Source: an uncultured Acidobacteriaceae bacterium
GTDB taxonomy: Bacteria; Acidobacteriota; Terriglobia; Terriglobales; Acidobacteriaceae
Direction: 5' to 3'
Assembly: GCA_903842065.1 (NCBI GenBank)
Contig: CAIMKZ010000093.1
Coordinates: 186,001-250,000, forward strand
DNA length: 64,000 bases
Part shown: one piece after another, positions 35,845-46,000 of the stretch
How positions within the stretch are numbered: position 1 is the first letter of the stretch
Layout: the number at the start of each line of letters is the position of its first letter
Made by a program: the position numbers and the translations under genes
Notes under the pieces: generated by a model
Told to the model about the DNA's origin: nothing
The model's input: only the letters and a program-made list of their open reading frames with translations
Database searches by the model: none

Positions 35845-36768
35845 ATGGCGAACAAAGACACGCCAGTACGCGCATCCAAGCCTGCGGCCCAGTATCCTGC
35901 GATGAGCCCCGGTTCCGCGAAGGAACTGGTCATCGTGACCGGAATCTCCGGCGCCGGAAAGGCCACTGCCCTCAAGGTCTTTGAAGATCTTGGGTTTCGC
36001 TGCGTCGACAATCTGCCTCTGGAACTGATGCCGGAGTATGCCGCCCTGGTAAGCCAGTCGGCCTCCATGCATCGCACGGCGATCGTGGTTGACGTACGCG
36101 AAGGCGCCATTCTGGATAGGCTGCCCGAGATACTGAAAGATATCAAGGCGATGCTGCGCACCTGCGTCGTGTACTTCGACGCGCAGGACAGCGTGCTGGT
36201 AAGGCGCTACTCTGAGACGCGCCGGCCACACCCCCTGGGCCGCACAGAAACGGTCTGGCGCTCCATCGGTGAGGAACGTCAGCTCCTCGATCCGATCCGC
36301 AACCTGGCGGACATCCTGATCGATACCTCCGAGTTCAACGTGCATCAGCTGCGCGCCAATATCCAGGCCCGCTTCAGCCATGAGGAGGGTGTTGGTCCGC
36401 TGCTCATCTCATGCCAGAGCTTCGGCTTCAAGAACGGCGTGCCGCTGGATGCCGACATGGTCTTCGACGCGCGCTTCCTGCCGAATCCGCATTTTTTGCA
36501 GGAATACCGGCACAAGACAGGTCTCGATCCCGCCGTCGCCGGTTACGTGAAGGGATTCCCCGAGACCGGAGAGTTTCTCAACCGTGTCACGGATATGCTG
36601 CTCTATCTGCTGCCGCGGTATGTTGAAGAGGGCAAGAGCTACTTGACGGTGGCCTTCGGCTGCACCGGTGGCCAGCATCGCAGTGTCATGATGGCCGAAG
36701 AGATGTCACGGCGGCTGAAAGAGTCCGGCTATCCGGTCAAGACCATTCACCGCGATATGCCCAGATAG
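35845..36768 (+). CDS. rapZ: RapZ/YvcJ-type nucleotide-binding protein
   Basis: The 307-aa protein has an N-terminal P-loop kinase-like domain and the conserved C-terminal domain that in E. coli RapZ binds GlcZ RNA and senses glucosamine-6-phosphate. Diagnostic blocks are 'FEDLGFRCVDNLPLEL', 'VVDVREGA', 'ETRRPHPLG', 'SFGFKNGVPLDADMVFDARF' and 'AFGCTGGQHRSV'. The Walker A reads 'GISGAGKAT', with Ala where Ser or Thr normally contacts Mg-phosphate. An extra ~25 residues precede it. AGGA lies 11 nt before the ATG. Neither ptsN nor hprK, frequent neighbours elsewhere, is present. It is convergent with the MFS gene. Confidence 0.93.
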   Translation: MANKDTPVRASKPAAQYPAMSPGSAKELVIVTGISGAGKATALKVFEDLGFRCVDNLPLELMPEYAALVSQSASMHRTAIVVDVREGAILDRLPEILKDIKAMLRTCVVYFDAQDSVLVRRYSETRRPHPLGRTETVWRSIGEERQLLDPIRNLADILIDTSEFNVHQLRANIQARFSHEEGVGPLLISCQSFGFKNGVPLDADMVFDARFLPNPHFLQEYRHKTGLDPAVAGYVKGFPETGEFLNRVTDMLLYLLPRYVEEGKSYLTVAFGCTGGQHRSVMMAEEMSRRLKESGYPVKTIHRDMPR

Positions 36769-36792
36769 CGGTTCCTGCTATCGCTTCACACC

Positions 36793-38196
36793 TCAGGACT
36801 CGAATTGTTCGGTGGGAATGCCGCTCTGTGGCGGAAGGATACCCAACTCTGTGTAAATAGGCCGGACGACCCTGCGGACAGCCGGCAGGCGCGAGAAGAA
36901 CCATAGCGCGCCCAGAATCACCACGCAGCCGTTTATCATAACGGTCCACTGCGTGCCGGTCAGGGGCATGCCCGTCCTGATCCACAGTGGAGTCGTCGGG
37001 ATGGCGTGGGCCACGGTTCCTGCCAGCAGGGCGCCGAAGGGCGTAACGCCGATAAAGGCCATCGTGTAGTAGCTCATCACCCGACCGCGCATATTCTCGC
37101 TTACAAGCGTTTGCAAGACGGTGTTGCTGCTGGCCATGCATGCCATCATGCCCAGTCCAGCGAAGTAGACGCCGACGAGCGAGAGCCAGAATACGTGCGA
37201 GAGGCCGAAGACGATGAGTCCGCCACCGCAGACCGATGCCCATATGGGAATGTTGCTGATCAGGCCGCGGACCGACTCGCGCGACGCCAGCATGAGAGCG
37301 GCGGTGAGCGCCCCGAGACCACTGCCGGCCATCAGGAAGCCGAGCGTGTGCGGGCCGCCGTGGAGCACCTGCGCCGCGAAGATGGGCATCAGCACCATAT
37401 AGGGGTAGCCCATGAGGCTGTTGAGCGCGAACAGCGTGAGGATGGTTCGCACCGGCAGGAATCCGGTGATGTAAGTCCAGCCCTCGCGCAGGGCGGCGAA
37501 AACCGACGCATGTTTGCTCACGGGCGGCTCGATGGCGATGCGCATCATCAGCAGCGACGCGATGACAAACAGATAACTGACGCCGTCGATGAAGAAGCAC
37601 CATCCCTCGCCGGTGACGGCGATCATCATGCCGGCGATGGAGGGGCCGATGAGACGAGCCGTGGTCACCATCGAGGAGTTAATAGCGATGCCCTTGGCCA
37701 GATCGGCCTTGTCATCGACCATCTGCACGACGAAGGACTGGCGCGCCGGCAGGTCAAAGGAATTGACGATGCCCTGAAGGACGTTGAGAGCGATGATCCA
37801 GGGAATATTGATGGTTCCGGTCAGAGTGAGCGTTGCCAGCATGAAAGCCTGCAAACAGCACAGAGCCTGGGTCCAGAGGAGAACCTTGTGCCTGCTGAGC
37901 CGGTCAAGCCAGACGCCGGCGATGGGCGCGAAGATCAGTGAGGGGACCTGGCCGAGAAAGGTGACTGTGCCGAGCAGCAATGGCGATTTGGTGAGCTTGT
38001 AGACCAGCCAGGCACTGGCGACGCGGGTGATCCAGGTGCCGATGACCGAGATACTCTGGCCCATGAAGTAGAGCCGGTAGTTACGGTGGCGCAGCACGCG
38101 CCAGGGGTTCGATACCCCCGGCCCCTTGCGGCGCGGTCCCGGGCCGGTAGCGTTCTGATCTTGAAGAGAAATCGGGGAAGTTCCGGCACGAGCCAT
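36793..38196 (-). CDS. MFS exporter (EntS/MFS_3 type)
   Basis: The 467-aa transporter has about twelve helices after a 30-residue basic N-terminus. The start of the transport domain, 'LRHRNYRLYFMGQSISVIGT', and the loop 'GVWLDRLSRHKVLLWTQ' fit the enterobactin-exporter-like MFS_3 group, which exports siderophores or drugs by proton antiport. The C-terminal half is complete ('LVGVYFAGLGMMACMASSNT', 'RGRVMSYYTMAFIGVTPFGA'). It is downstream of the efflux operon on the same strand, separated by 156 bp containing a palindrome. The substrate is unknown. Confidence 0.88.
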   Translation of the reverse strand: MARAGTSPISLQDQNATGPGPRRKGPGVSNPWRVLRHRNYRLYFMGQSISVIGTWITRVASAWLVYKLTKSPLLLGTVTFLGQVPSLIFAPIAGVWLDRLSRHKVLLWTQALCCLQAFMLATLTLTGTINIPWIIALNVLQGIVNSFDLPARQSFVVQMVDDKADLAKGIAINSSMVTTARLIGPSIAGMMIAVTGEGWCFFIDGVSYLFVIASLLMMRIAIEPPVSKHASVFAALREGWTYITGFLPVRTILTLFALNSLMGYPYMVLMPIFAAQVLHGGPHTLGFLMAGSGLGALTAALMLASRESVRGLISNIPIWASVCGGGLIVFGLSHVFWLSLVGVYFAGLGMMACMASSNTVLQTLVSENMRGRVMSYYTMAFIGVTPFGALLAGTVAHAIPTTPLWIRTGMPLTGTQWTVMINGCVVILGALWFFSRLPAVRRVVRPIYTELGILPPQSGIPTEQFES

Positions 38197-38265
38197 GACT
38201 ATAGAATGCCGCGTTTGAGCGGCTCAGGGCAATCGTTGTGTGGGATTTCCAGTTTGCTGAGGGTT

Positions 38266-38291
38266 CTAGTGTGTATCTCGATACACCCTAG
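38266..38291. promoter_or_regulatory. Palindrome upstream of the MFS exporter gene
   Basis: CTAG-T-GTGTATC-TC-GATACAC-C-CTAG is a 26-bp dyad with a single mismatched pair, 70 bp before the leftward MFS start. Its core resembles GTGTATC/GATACAC operators of PadR/TetR-like repressors. No such regulator is in the window. It could instead be a hairpin downstream of the efflux operon. Confidence 0.4.
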
Positions 38292-38336
38292 TCACTCCCG
38301 GGTCTCTCGGCCGCTGCGGGCGAGGTCCGGGAGTGA
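38292..38336 (-). terminator. Inverted repeat after the efflux operon
   Basis: TCACTCCCGG and CCGGGAGTGA form a 10-bp stem with a 25-nt loop, starting 17 bp beyond the stop of the outer membrane factor gene. No T-run follows on the minus strand, so intrinsic termination is weakly supported. Confidence 0.35.
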
Positions 38337-38352
38337 GAGGAGCAGGAAGAAT

Positions 38353-39876
38353 CTATTGATTCCGGTCGTAAGTGCCGGGGGCGGGCTTGGCCTTGATCTG
38401 CTCGGGCGTGGGCAGATCGGCCGCATTCCATCCGCCGCCCAGGGCCTGCACAAGCTGCACCGAGGCCACCATGGCTGAAATTCTCTGCGCGTTGAGGGCC
38501 GACTGCGCTGTGAGCAGCGTGTTCTGCGCGACCATTACGTTCAGGTATGGATCGAGGCCGATGTCGTAGCGGTCGGTCTCAATGTCCAGATACTCCTGGG
38601 CCGATTTGACCGCATCCTGCTGGCGCTCGATCTCCTCGGTATAGATGCGGGTGTTGGACATATAGTCCTCGACCTGCTGGAAGGCGGTGAGCACGCTCTG
38701 CCGGTAGGTGGCAAGATCCGCGTTGTAGATGGCCGTGTATTGGTGAAGCTGGGCCTTGTAGAGGCCGTGGTTAAATATGGTTTCCGCCACCTGCGGACCG
38801 ATAGCCCAGGTGCGGCTGGGCCACTCGAAGAGCTTGCTGCCGAGCGCCGATTGCAGGCTCCCGGAGGCCGTCAAAGTGATGTTGGGGAAGAAGGCCGCGT
38901 AGCCGATGCCGATGGTGGCGTTGTCTGCGGCCACCTTGCGCTCGGCGGCGGCAACGTCGGGACGGCGTTCGACAAGCTGAGCCGGGACGCCGGTGGGGAT
39001 GGGAGGCGGCACAAAGGTGGCTGCGCGCACGGGTACGGTGAAGTCGCTTGCCACCTTGCCCAGGAGCATGGCCATGGCGTGTTCGTACTGATTGCGCAGC
39101 AGGCCCACGGCGGTGGCCTGGGCTTTTGCTGTGTTGAGCGTAGTGCGTGCCTGGGCGACCGCCACGTAGGTGCCGATGCCGGTATCGTACTGAGACTGGG
39201 CGTAGTCCAGCAGCTTCTGGTCGGCGGCGACGGTGCCGTCGAGAATCTTCTGAAGGTTATCCTGTCCGCGGATCTCAAAGTAGAACTGGGCGAGCTGGGA
39301 CTGCTGGAGAAGCTTCACGTTTTCGAGGTTGGCGGCGCTCACCTGGGCGTTAGAGGTTGCGTTTTCAACCTGGCTGCGCACCTTGCCCCAGAAGTCGGGG
39401 GCCCAGGAGACCGAGATGGGCAGGTTCCAGATCGAGGTGGCGTTTCCAGTGTTCGTGGTGGAGGAAACCTTCTGGTTTGACGAGGTGCGGGCACGGTTCC
39501 AAGTGTCGTTGGTGGTGATGGTGGGCCAGAACTGCGCACGCGCCTGGGTGACGACGGCTTCGGCGGCGATGAAGTTCTCGTAAGCCACTCGGATGCTCAG
39601 GTTGTTGGCAGTGAGCTGTTCTTCCAGAGTATTCAGCTCGGGCTCTTTATAGACCTCCCACCACTTGCCGCGCAGCATGGCGTCGGACGGGTTGGCGGGC
39701 TTCCAGCCGGAGGCGTCCTCGGCGTTGAGCGTGTTGCCTTTGTAGCTCGATGCGCTGATGGCCGGGGGGGCGGGCTTCTGGTACTTGGGGCCCATGCGGC
39801 AGCCGGACGCCAGGACGAGCGCCAGGGTTGCGCCTGCGAGCATTGCCAATCGGGTTTGGGCGGTTCGATCCATCAT
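38353..39876 (-). CDS. Outer membrane efflux lipoprotein (NodT/OprM, TolC-like)
   Basis: The 507-aa outer-membrane channel is the exit duct of the tripartite pump. A lipoprotein signal ends in 'LVLASGC', followed by 'RMGPKYQKP', the standard NodT-family opening. Two repeats of long helices follow, e.g. 'LSIRVAYENFIAAEAVVTQA' and 'VAQARTTLNTAKAQATAVG', with 'PAQLVERRPDVAAAERKVA' between them. Length and motifs are complete. AAAGGA precedes the ATG-ATG start. It is the last gene of the operon, 15 bp after the second RND pump. Confidence 0.92.
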   Translation of the reverse strand: MMDRTAQTRLAMLAGATLALVLASGCRMGPKYQKPAPPAISASSYKGNTLNAEDASGWKPANPSDAMLRGKWWEVYKEPELNTLEEQLTANNLSIRVAYENFIAAEAVVTQARAQFWPTITTNDTWNRARTSSNQKVSSTTNTGNATSIWNLPISVSWAPDFWGKVRSQVENATSNAQVSAANLENVKLLQQSQLAQFYFEIRGQDNLQKILDGTVAADQKLLDYAQSQYDTGIGTYVAVAQARTTLNTAKAQATAVGLLRNQYEHAMAMLLGKVASDFTVPVRAATFVPPPIPTGVPAQLVERRPDVAAAERKVAADNATIGIGYAAFFPNITLTASGSLQSALGSKLFEWPSRTWAIGPQVAETIFNHGLYKAQLHQYTAIYNADLATYRQSVLTAFQQVEDYMSNTRIYTEEIERQQDAVKSAQEYLDIETDRYDIGLDPYLNVMVAQNTLLTAQSALNAQRISAMVASVQLVQALGGGWNAADLPTPEQIKAKPAPGTYDRNQ

Positions 39877-39891
39877 GCTGAGCGGTTCCTT

Positions 39892-42800
39892 TTACGACGT
39901 AGCTTGTTCGGGCGCGGCGGTCAGTACGTCGCGGGATTTTTCGAGCGGGCGGCGGCGCAGGCGGTCCATGGTCAGATAGACAACCGGCGTGGTGTAGAGA
40001 GTGAGAAGCTGGCTGAGCAGCAGTCCGCCCACGATGGTGATGCCCAGCGGACGGCGCAGTTCCGAGCCGGTGCCGGTGCCGAAGGCCAGCGGCAGCGCGC
40101 CGAACATGGCGGCCATTGTGGTCATCATGATGGGCCGGAAGCGCAGCATGCAGGCCTCGAAGATGGCCTCGCGCGTGGTCTTGCCCTCGTTGCGCTCCTG
40201 CTGGAGCGCGAAGTCGATCATCATGATGGCGTTTTTCATCACCAGGCCGATGAGCAGAATGATGCCGATGATCGAGATGACGTTGATCTCCATGCCGAAG
40301 ATCTTGAGCGCCAGCATGGCTCCGACGCAGGCCGAAGGCAGCGTGGAGAGGATGGTGAGCGGATGGATGAGGCTTTCGTAGAGGATGCCGAGGACAATGA
40401 ACACCGATAGCACCGCCGTGGCGATGAGCATCGGCTGCGAACTGAGCGACTTCTGATAAGCCTGCGCAGTGCCGGAGAAGGAGCCGCGGATGGAGGAAGG
40501 CATGCCCAGGTGCTCCTGCATGTCGTTGACCTCGCGCGTGGCATCGCTGAGTGAAAGGCCGTTGGCCAGGTTAAACGAGACGGTGGCCGATGGGAACAGG
40601 CCGGTGTGCGCCACACGCAGGGGAGTGGTGCCGACCTTCGGCGTTACCAGGTTGAGAATCGGCGTCATGCCGTTCATGCCCGCACGCGGCGCGCCGTTCA
40701 CGGTTGCGCCCGAGCCGCCGGTCGAGATGTAGATATTATTCAGCGCCGAGGGGTCCTGAGAGAACTGAGGAGCTACCTCCATCACCACGTAGTACTGGTT
40801 CAGCGACTTGTAGATGACCGAGACGTGGGACTGCCCGAAGGCGCTTGACAGCGCGTTGTCGAGCGAGCGGGGCGTCTGCCCAAGACGCGCTGCCTCCACA
40901 CGGTTATAGTTAAGCACTTCATCCAGGCCGCCCATCTGAAGGTCGGTGTTTACGTCCTGAAAGCCGGGTAGCTGCTTCATGTTCTGAAGCAGGATGGGAG
41001 TCCAGTGCGCGAGTTCGTCAAAGTTGTCGGCCTGGATCGTGTACTGGTAGAGCGAGTTGCCGCCGCGCCCGCCGATACGGATGTCCTGCACCGGCTGCAT
41101 GAAGACGTTGGCCACGGGCAGACGGGTAAGCTGCGGACGCAGGCGGTTAATCACTTCCATGGCGTCTGCCTGGCGGACACCGCAGTTGGGCGCGTCCTCC
41201 TTGCAGGACGTGCCCAGCGGCTTGAGCGCCATGAAGATCATGCCGGTGTTTCCGCCGCCGGTGAAGGCGTTTACGTGGGCCAGAGCGGGATCTTTGCGAA
41301 TCGTGTTCACCAGCGTGAGAGCCGAATTGCGCATGAAGGGGAAGGAGGCATCCTGCGGCCCCTGCACGCCGCCCATGATGGCGCCGGTGTCCTGGCGGGG
41401 GAAGAAGCCCTTGGGGAGGCTGTAAGCAAGCACCAGGTTGAGCGCGATGGTGAGGCCGAGCACGATCAGCATGAGCGCCTGGTTTTCCAGCACCCAGGTG
41501 AGCGAGTGGCGGTAGCCTTTGATCATGCTCTGAACAAAGCGTCCGCTGAGCCGGTAGAGAAAGTTGTGCTTCTCGTCCTTGCGCGGCGATCTGAGCAGGT
41601 GCGCGCACATGCAGGGCGTGGTGGTCAGCGAGATGATCATCGACAGCGCGATGGAGATCGACAGCGTGACGGCGAACTCGCGGAACAGCCGGCCGATGAT
41701 GCCGCCCATCATGATGATGGGGATGAAGACGGCCATCAGCGAGATGGAGATGGAAAATACGGTGAAGCCGATCTCTCCGGCGCCCTTGAGGGCGGCTTCG
41801 AAGGGGGGTATGCCGGCCTCGATGTGGCGGGTGATATTCTCCATCACCACGATCGCGTCATCGACCACGAAGCCGGTGGCGATGGTCAGCGCCATCAGCG
41901 ACAGATTGTCGATCGAAAAGCCGAACAGATACATGATGCCGAAGGTGCCGATGAGCGACACCGGAACGGCGACCGAAGGGATCAATGTGGCGCGAGGGCT
42001 GCGCAGGAAGAAGAAGACCACCAGGATGACCAGGGAGATGGAGCGCGCCATGGTCTTTTCGACCTCGTAGATCGAGGCGCGGATGGTGGTGGTGCGGTCG
42101 AGCACGATGGTGGTGTCGATGCCCGCCGGCAAGGTGGCCTTCACAAAGGGCAGAGCGGCGCGGATACGCTCGACCGTCTCGATGATGTTGGCCGAGGGCT
42201 CGCGGAAGATCTGCACGAATACGCCGCGGTGCCCGTCCATGTATCCGGCAACGCGCGAATTGGCCGTTGAGTCGGTGACGTCGGCGACGTCGGAGAGCTG
42301 GATGGCCTGCCCGTTCTTGTATCCGATGATCAGCGGGCGGTACTCTACGGCCTTCGAAATCTGGTTATTGTCCAGAATGTCGAGCTGATTTTCGCTGCTG
42401 GAGAGCTGACCGCGCGGCGAGTGGGAGTTCTGAAGGCTCAGGACAGACTGAACGTTGCTCATTGTCAGCCCGTAGCTGGCCAGCTTGGCGGGATTCACCT
42501 CGACACGTACCGCCGGCTGCGCACCGCCCTGCACGCTTACCTGGCCAACACCCTCGATCTGCGACAGTCGCTGCATCATCACGTTCGATGCGAGGTCGTA
42601 GATAGTTGTGATGTCGGTGTTGTTCGAGGTCAGCCCGATCATCATGATCGGCGAGTCGGCTGCGTTGACCTTGCGGTAGCCGGGGTTAGACGGGAGGTTG
42701 GATGGCAGATACGTGCGCGCCGCGTTGATCGCCGCCTGCACGTCTCGGGCCGCGCCGTTGATGTCCCGGTTCAGGTCGAACTGAAGCGTGATATTGGTTC

Positions 42801-43062
42801 CGCCCAGGGAACTCGACGAGGTCATCTCCGAGATGCCTGCGATATGGCTGAACTGGCGCTCAAGCGGAGTAGCCACGCTGGCGGCCATGGTCTGGGCGCT
42901 GGCCCCGGGCAACCCGGAGTTGATGGAGATGGTCGGATACTCGACCTGCGGAAGCGGGGCCACCGGCAGCACCACGTAACCGATCACGCCGGCAAGAGCA
43001 ATGGCGGCGGTAAGCAGCGTGGTGCCTACCGGACGCCAGATGAATGGTGCGGAGAGGCTCAT
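39892..43062 (-). CDS. RND efflux pump, second permease (MdtC/MuxC-like)
   Basis: The 1056-aa RND transporter has twelve helices and two large periplasmic loops. Proton-relay residues are present: Asp-Asp in TM4 ('GFVVDDAIVVMENI') and Lys in TM10 ('GLVMKNAIMMIDFA'). The N-terminal 'FIWRPVGTTLLTAAIALAGV' and 'RDVQAAINAARTYLPSNLP' place it with MdtB/MdtC-type pumps, which work as B2C heterotrimers. It overlaps the upstream pump gene by 4 nt. A small Cys-containing insert ('GTSCKEDAPNCGV') lies in the second half of the first periplasmic loop. The substrate is unknown. Confidence 0.93.
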   Translation of the reverse strand: MSLSAPFIWRPVGTTLLTAAIALAGVIGYVVLPVAPLPQVEYPTISINSGLPGASAQTMAASVATPLERQFSHIAGISEMTSSSSLGGTNITLQFDLNRDINGAARDVQAAINAARTYLPSNLPSNPGYRKVNAADSPIMMIGLTSNNTDITTIYDLASNVMMQRLSQIEGVGQVSVQGGAQPAVRVEVNPAKLASYGLTMSNVQSVLSLQNSHSPRGQLSSSENQLDILDNNQISKAVEYRPLIIGYKNGQAIQLSDVADVTDSTANSRVAGYMDGHRGVFVQIFREPSANIIETVERIRAALPFVKATLPAGIDTTIVLDRTTTIRASIYEVEKTMARSISLVILVVFFFLRSPRATLIPSVAVPVSLIGTFGIMYLFGFSIDNLSLMALTIATGFVVDDAIVVMENITRHIEAGIPPFEAALKGAGEIGFTVFSISISLMAVFIPIIMMGGIIGRLFREFAVTLSISIALSMIISLTTTPCMCAHLLRSPRKDEKHNFLYRLSGRFVQSMIKGYRHSLTWVLENQALMLIVLGLTIALNLVLAYSLPKGFFPRQDTGAIMGGVQGPQDASFPFMRNSALTLVNTIRKDPALAHVNAFTGGGNTGMIFMALKPLGTSCKEDAPNCGVRQADAMEVINRLRPQLTRLPVANVFMQPVQDIRIGGRGGNSLYQYTIQADNFDELAHWTPILLQNMKQLPGFQDVNTDLQMGGLDEVLNYNRVEAARLGQTPRSLDNALSSAFGQSHVSVIYKSLNQYYVVMEVAPQFSQDPSALNNIYISTGGSGATVNGAPRAGMNGMTPILNLVTPKVGTTPLRVAHTGLFPSATVSFNLANGLSLSDATREVNDMQEHLGMPSSIRGSFSGTAQAYQKSLSSQPMLIATAVLSVFIVLGILYESLIHPLTILSTLPSACVGAMLALKIFGMEINVISIIGIILLIGLVMKNAIMMIDFALQQERNEGKTTREAIFEACMLRFRPIMMTTMAAMFGALPLAFGTGTGSELRRPLGITIVGGLLLSQLLTLYTTPVVYLTMDRLRRRPLEKSRDVLTAAPEQATS

Positions 43063-46000
43063 GCGCCCTCCGTGACCGTATGATCTTCTGCGGGCAGCGA
43101 GGATTGCGAGAGACTGCGGCCGGTGATCTTGCGGCCGATCTGGTCAAAGAATACGTAGATGACCGGCGTGGTGTAGAGAGTAAGCACCTGGCTGACCAGA
43201 AGGCCGCCCACCATGGCGATGCCCAGTGGGTGGCGCAACTCCGAGCCGAGTCCGGTTCCCAAGGCCAGCGGCACGCCGCCGAGCAGCGCCGCCATCGTGG
43301 TCATGATGATCGGCCGGAAGCGCAGCAGGCTGGCCTCGTAGATGGCCTCCTCGGACTCCTTGCCGCGCTTGCGCTCCGCATCGAGCGCGAAGTCCACGAT
43401 CATAATGCCGTTCTTGTTCACGATGCCGATCAGCAGGATGATGCCGATGATACCCACGGCGTTCAGGTCGTTCCCGGTAATCCACAGAGCGAGCAGCGCA
43501 CCGAGTCCGGCCGAGGGTAGCGTGGAGAGAATCGTGATCGGATGAATGAAGCTCTCGTAGAGCACGCCCAGCACAATGTAGACCGTGACCAGCGCGGCGA
43601 GAATGAGCAGCGACTGGTTGGAAAGCGAGTTGGTGAACGAGGCGGCGGTTCCCTGATAGCCGGCTTCGATGCTGGGCGGGAAGTGCATCTGATCGATTAC
43701 CTTGTCGATCTGCTTGATCGCCGTTCCCAGCGATGCCCGCGGAGCAAGATTGAACGAGACGGTAACGGAAGGGAACTGGCCCTGGTGGTTGATCGAGAGC
43801 GCTTCGGTAGTGGGCGTGATGGTGGCGAAGGCGCCGAGGGGAACGGCCCGTGTACCGGTAGCGGTGGTGCGGACGTTTGACACTCCCGACGCGGCGCCGG
43901 CCAGCACCGTGTTCGGCACCGTGAGCACGCCGGAAGATGCCGTGTACTTTACACCCGCGGTGAGCGCGTTGGATCCGGCCGACGCCGACGCCGAAGAGGC
44001 GAAGGTCGTAGTTGCACCGGCTCCGGTGGCGCCTGCCGAGGCGTTGGTCTGAATGTAAAGGTTGCCTAGCGACGACGGATCCTGCTGCCAGCGCGGATCG
44101 GTCTCCATAATCACGTGGTACTGGTTCACCTGCGTGTAGAGCGTATTGATCTGGCGCTGACCGTAGGCATCGTAGAGCGTGTTATCGATGGTGGTGGGCG
44201 TGATTCCCAGCCGCGATGCCGTCGCGCGGTCGATCTCCAACTGCACGGCACGCGCGCCGGTCTGCTGGTCGGTGGCCACGTCTTCCAGCTCGGGCAGCTT
44301 CTTCAGCTCGGCCACAAAACGGTCGGACCACTCGTTCAGCTCGTCGAGGTTGGGGTCTTCGAGGGTGTACTGGTACTGGGTGCGGCTCACGCGGTCGTCG
44401 ACGGTGATGTTCTGCACCGGCTGCATATAGACGTGGATGCCCTGCACGGCGAGCAGTTTGGTCTGCAGGCGGCGGATCACGTCGGAAGCCGACATGCGGC
44501 GCTCTTCGATAGGCTTCAGGTTGATGGAGATGCGGCCGCTGTTGAGCGTTGTGTTGATGCCGTCGGCCCCGATGAACGAGGCCAGGCTCTCAACCGCCGG
44601 GTCTTCCAGGATGACCTTGGTGAGCTGCTGCTGCTTTTCGGCCATGGCGTCGAAGGAGATCGACTGCGAGGCCTGACTGATGCCCTGGATCACACCTGTG
44701 TCCTGCACCGGGAAGAAGCCCTTGGGAATCCAGATGTAGAGCGACACGGTCAGAACCAGCACCGCGACCGCCACCAGCAGCGTGATCTTTTTAAACTGGA
44801 GCACCACCTTCAGCGTGCGCCCGTAGAAACCGATCAGGCCGTTGAACATGCTCTCGGAGGCGCGGTAGAACTTGGTTTGCTGCTCCTCCGGGTTGTGCCG
44901 CAGGATGCGCGAGCACATCATCGGCGTCAGCGTCAGCGAGACGACAGCGGAGATCACGATGGTGACAGCCAGCGTCACGCCGAACTCGCGGAACAGACGG
45001 CCCACCACATCGCCCATGAACAGAAGCGGTATGAGCACAGCCACCAGCGAGACGGTCAGCGACATGATCGTGAAGCCGATCTGGCCCGCGCCGACGAGCG
45101 CGGCCTCCATCGGTTCCATGCCCTCTTCGAGGTAGCGGGTGATGTTCTCGATCATCACGATCGCGTCGTCCACCACAAAGCCGGTCGAAATGGTCAGCGC
45201 CATCAGCGAGAGGTTGTCGAGCGAGTAGCCGCACAAGTACATTACGCCGAAGGTGCCCACCAGTGAGAGCGGCACCGCGACCGAGGGAATGATGGTTGCG
45301 TAGAGGGAGCGCAGGAACAGGAAGATGACCAGCACCACCAGGCCGATGGTGAGCATCAGCTCGAACTCGACGTCGTTGACCGAGGCATTGATGCTGGTGG
45401 TCATGTCGGTGAGCGTGACGATCTTCATCGAGGCCGGCATATTGGCCTGGAGCTGGGGCAGCACCTTCTTGATGCTGTCGACAACTTTAATGGTGTTCTT
45501 GCCGGGCTGGCGCTGGATGTTGAGGATCACCGCAGGCGTCTCGTTCATCCACGCGGCCTGGCGCGTGTTCTCAACTCCGTTCACCACATTGGCAACGTTG
45601 TGAACGAACACCGGCGCGCCGTTCGTGTACGAGATGACGACGTCCTTGTACTGATCGGCCGAAGTCAGCTGGTCGTTGGCGTCGATCTGGTAGTCCAGTC
45701 GCGGCCCGTCGAAGTTACCCTTGGCGGCGTTGACGCTGGAAGAGGCCAGCGCCGAACGCATGTCTTCCATGTTCAGGCCGTAGGAGGCAAGCTGCACCGG
45801 ATTTACTTCGATGCGAACGGCCGGCTTCTGGCCGCCGCTGATCGAGACCATGCCTACGCCGTCGAGCTGAGAGAGCCGGGGAGCCAGCCGCGTGTCTACC
45901 AGGTCCTCGATCTGCGAGAGCGGCATGGTCGGCGAGCTGATGGCCAGAGTCATGACCGGAGCGTCGGCCGGATTGGTCTTGTTGTACACCGGCGGAACGG

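Noticed and set aside
41005-42270. 421-codon plus-strand ORF inside the RND pump gene (also 44115-45266, 909-2084, 32260-33384)
   Set aside because: Composition (His/Asp/Arg/Gly rich) is that of antisense shadows; each lies fully within a conserved gene on the other strand.
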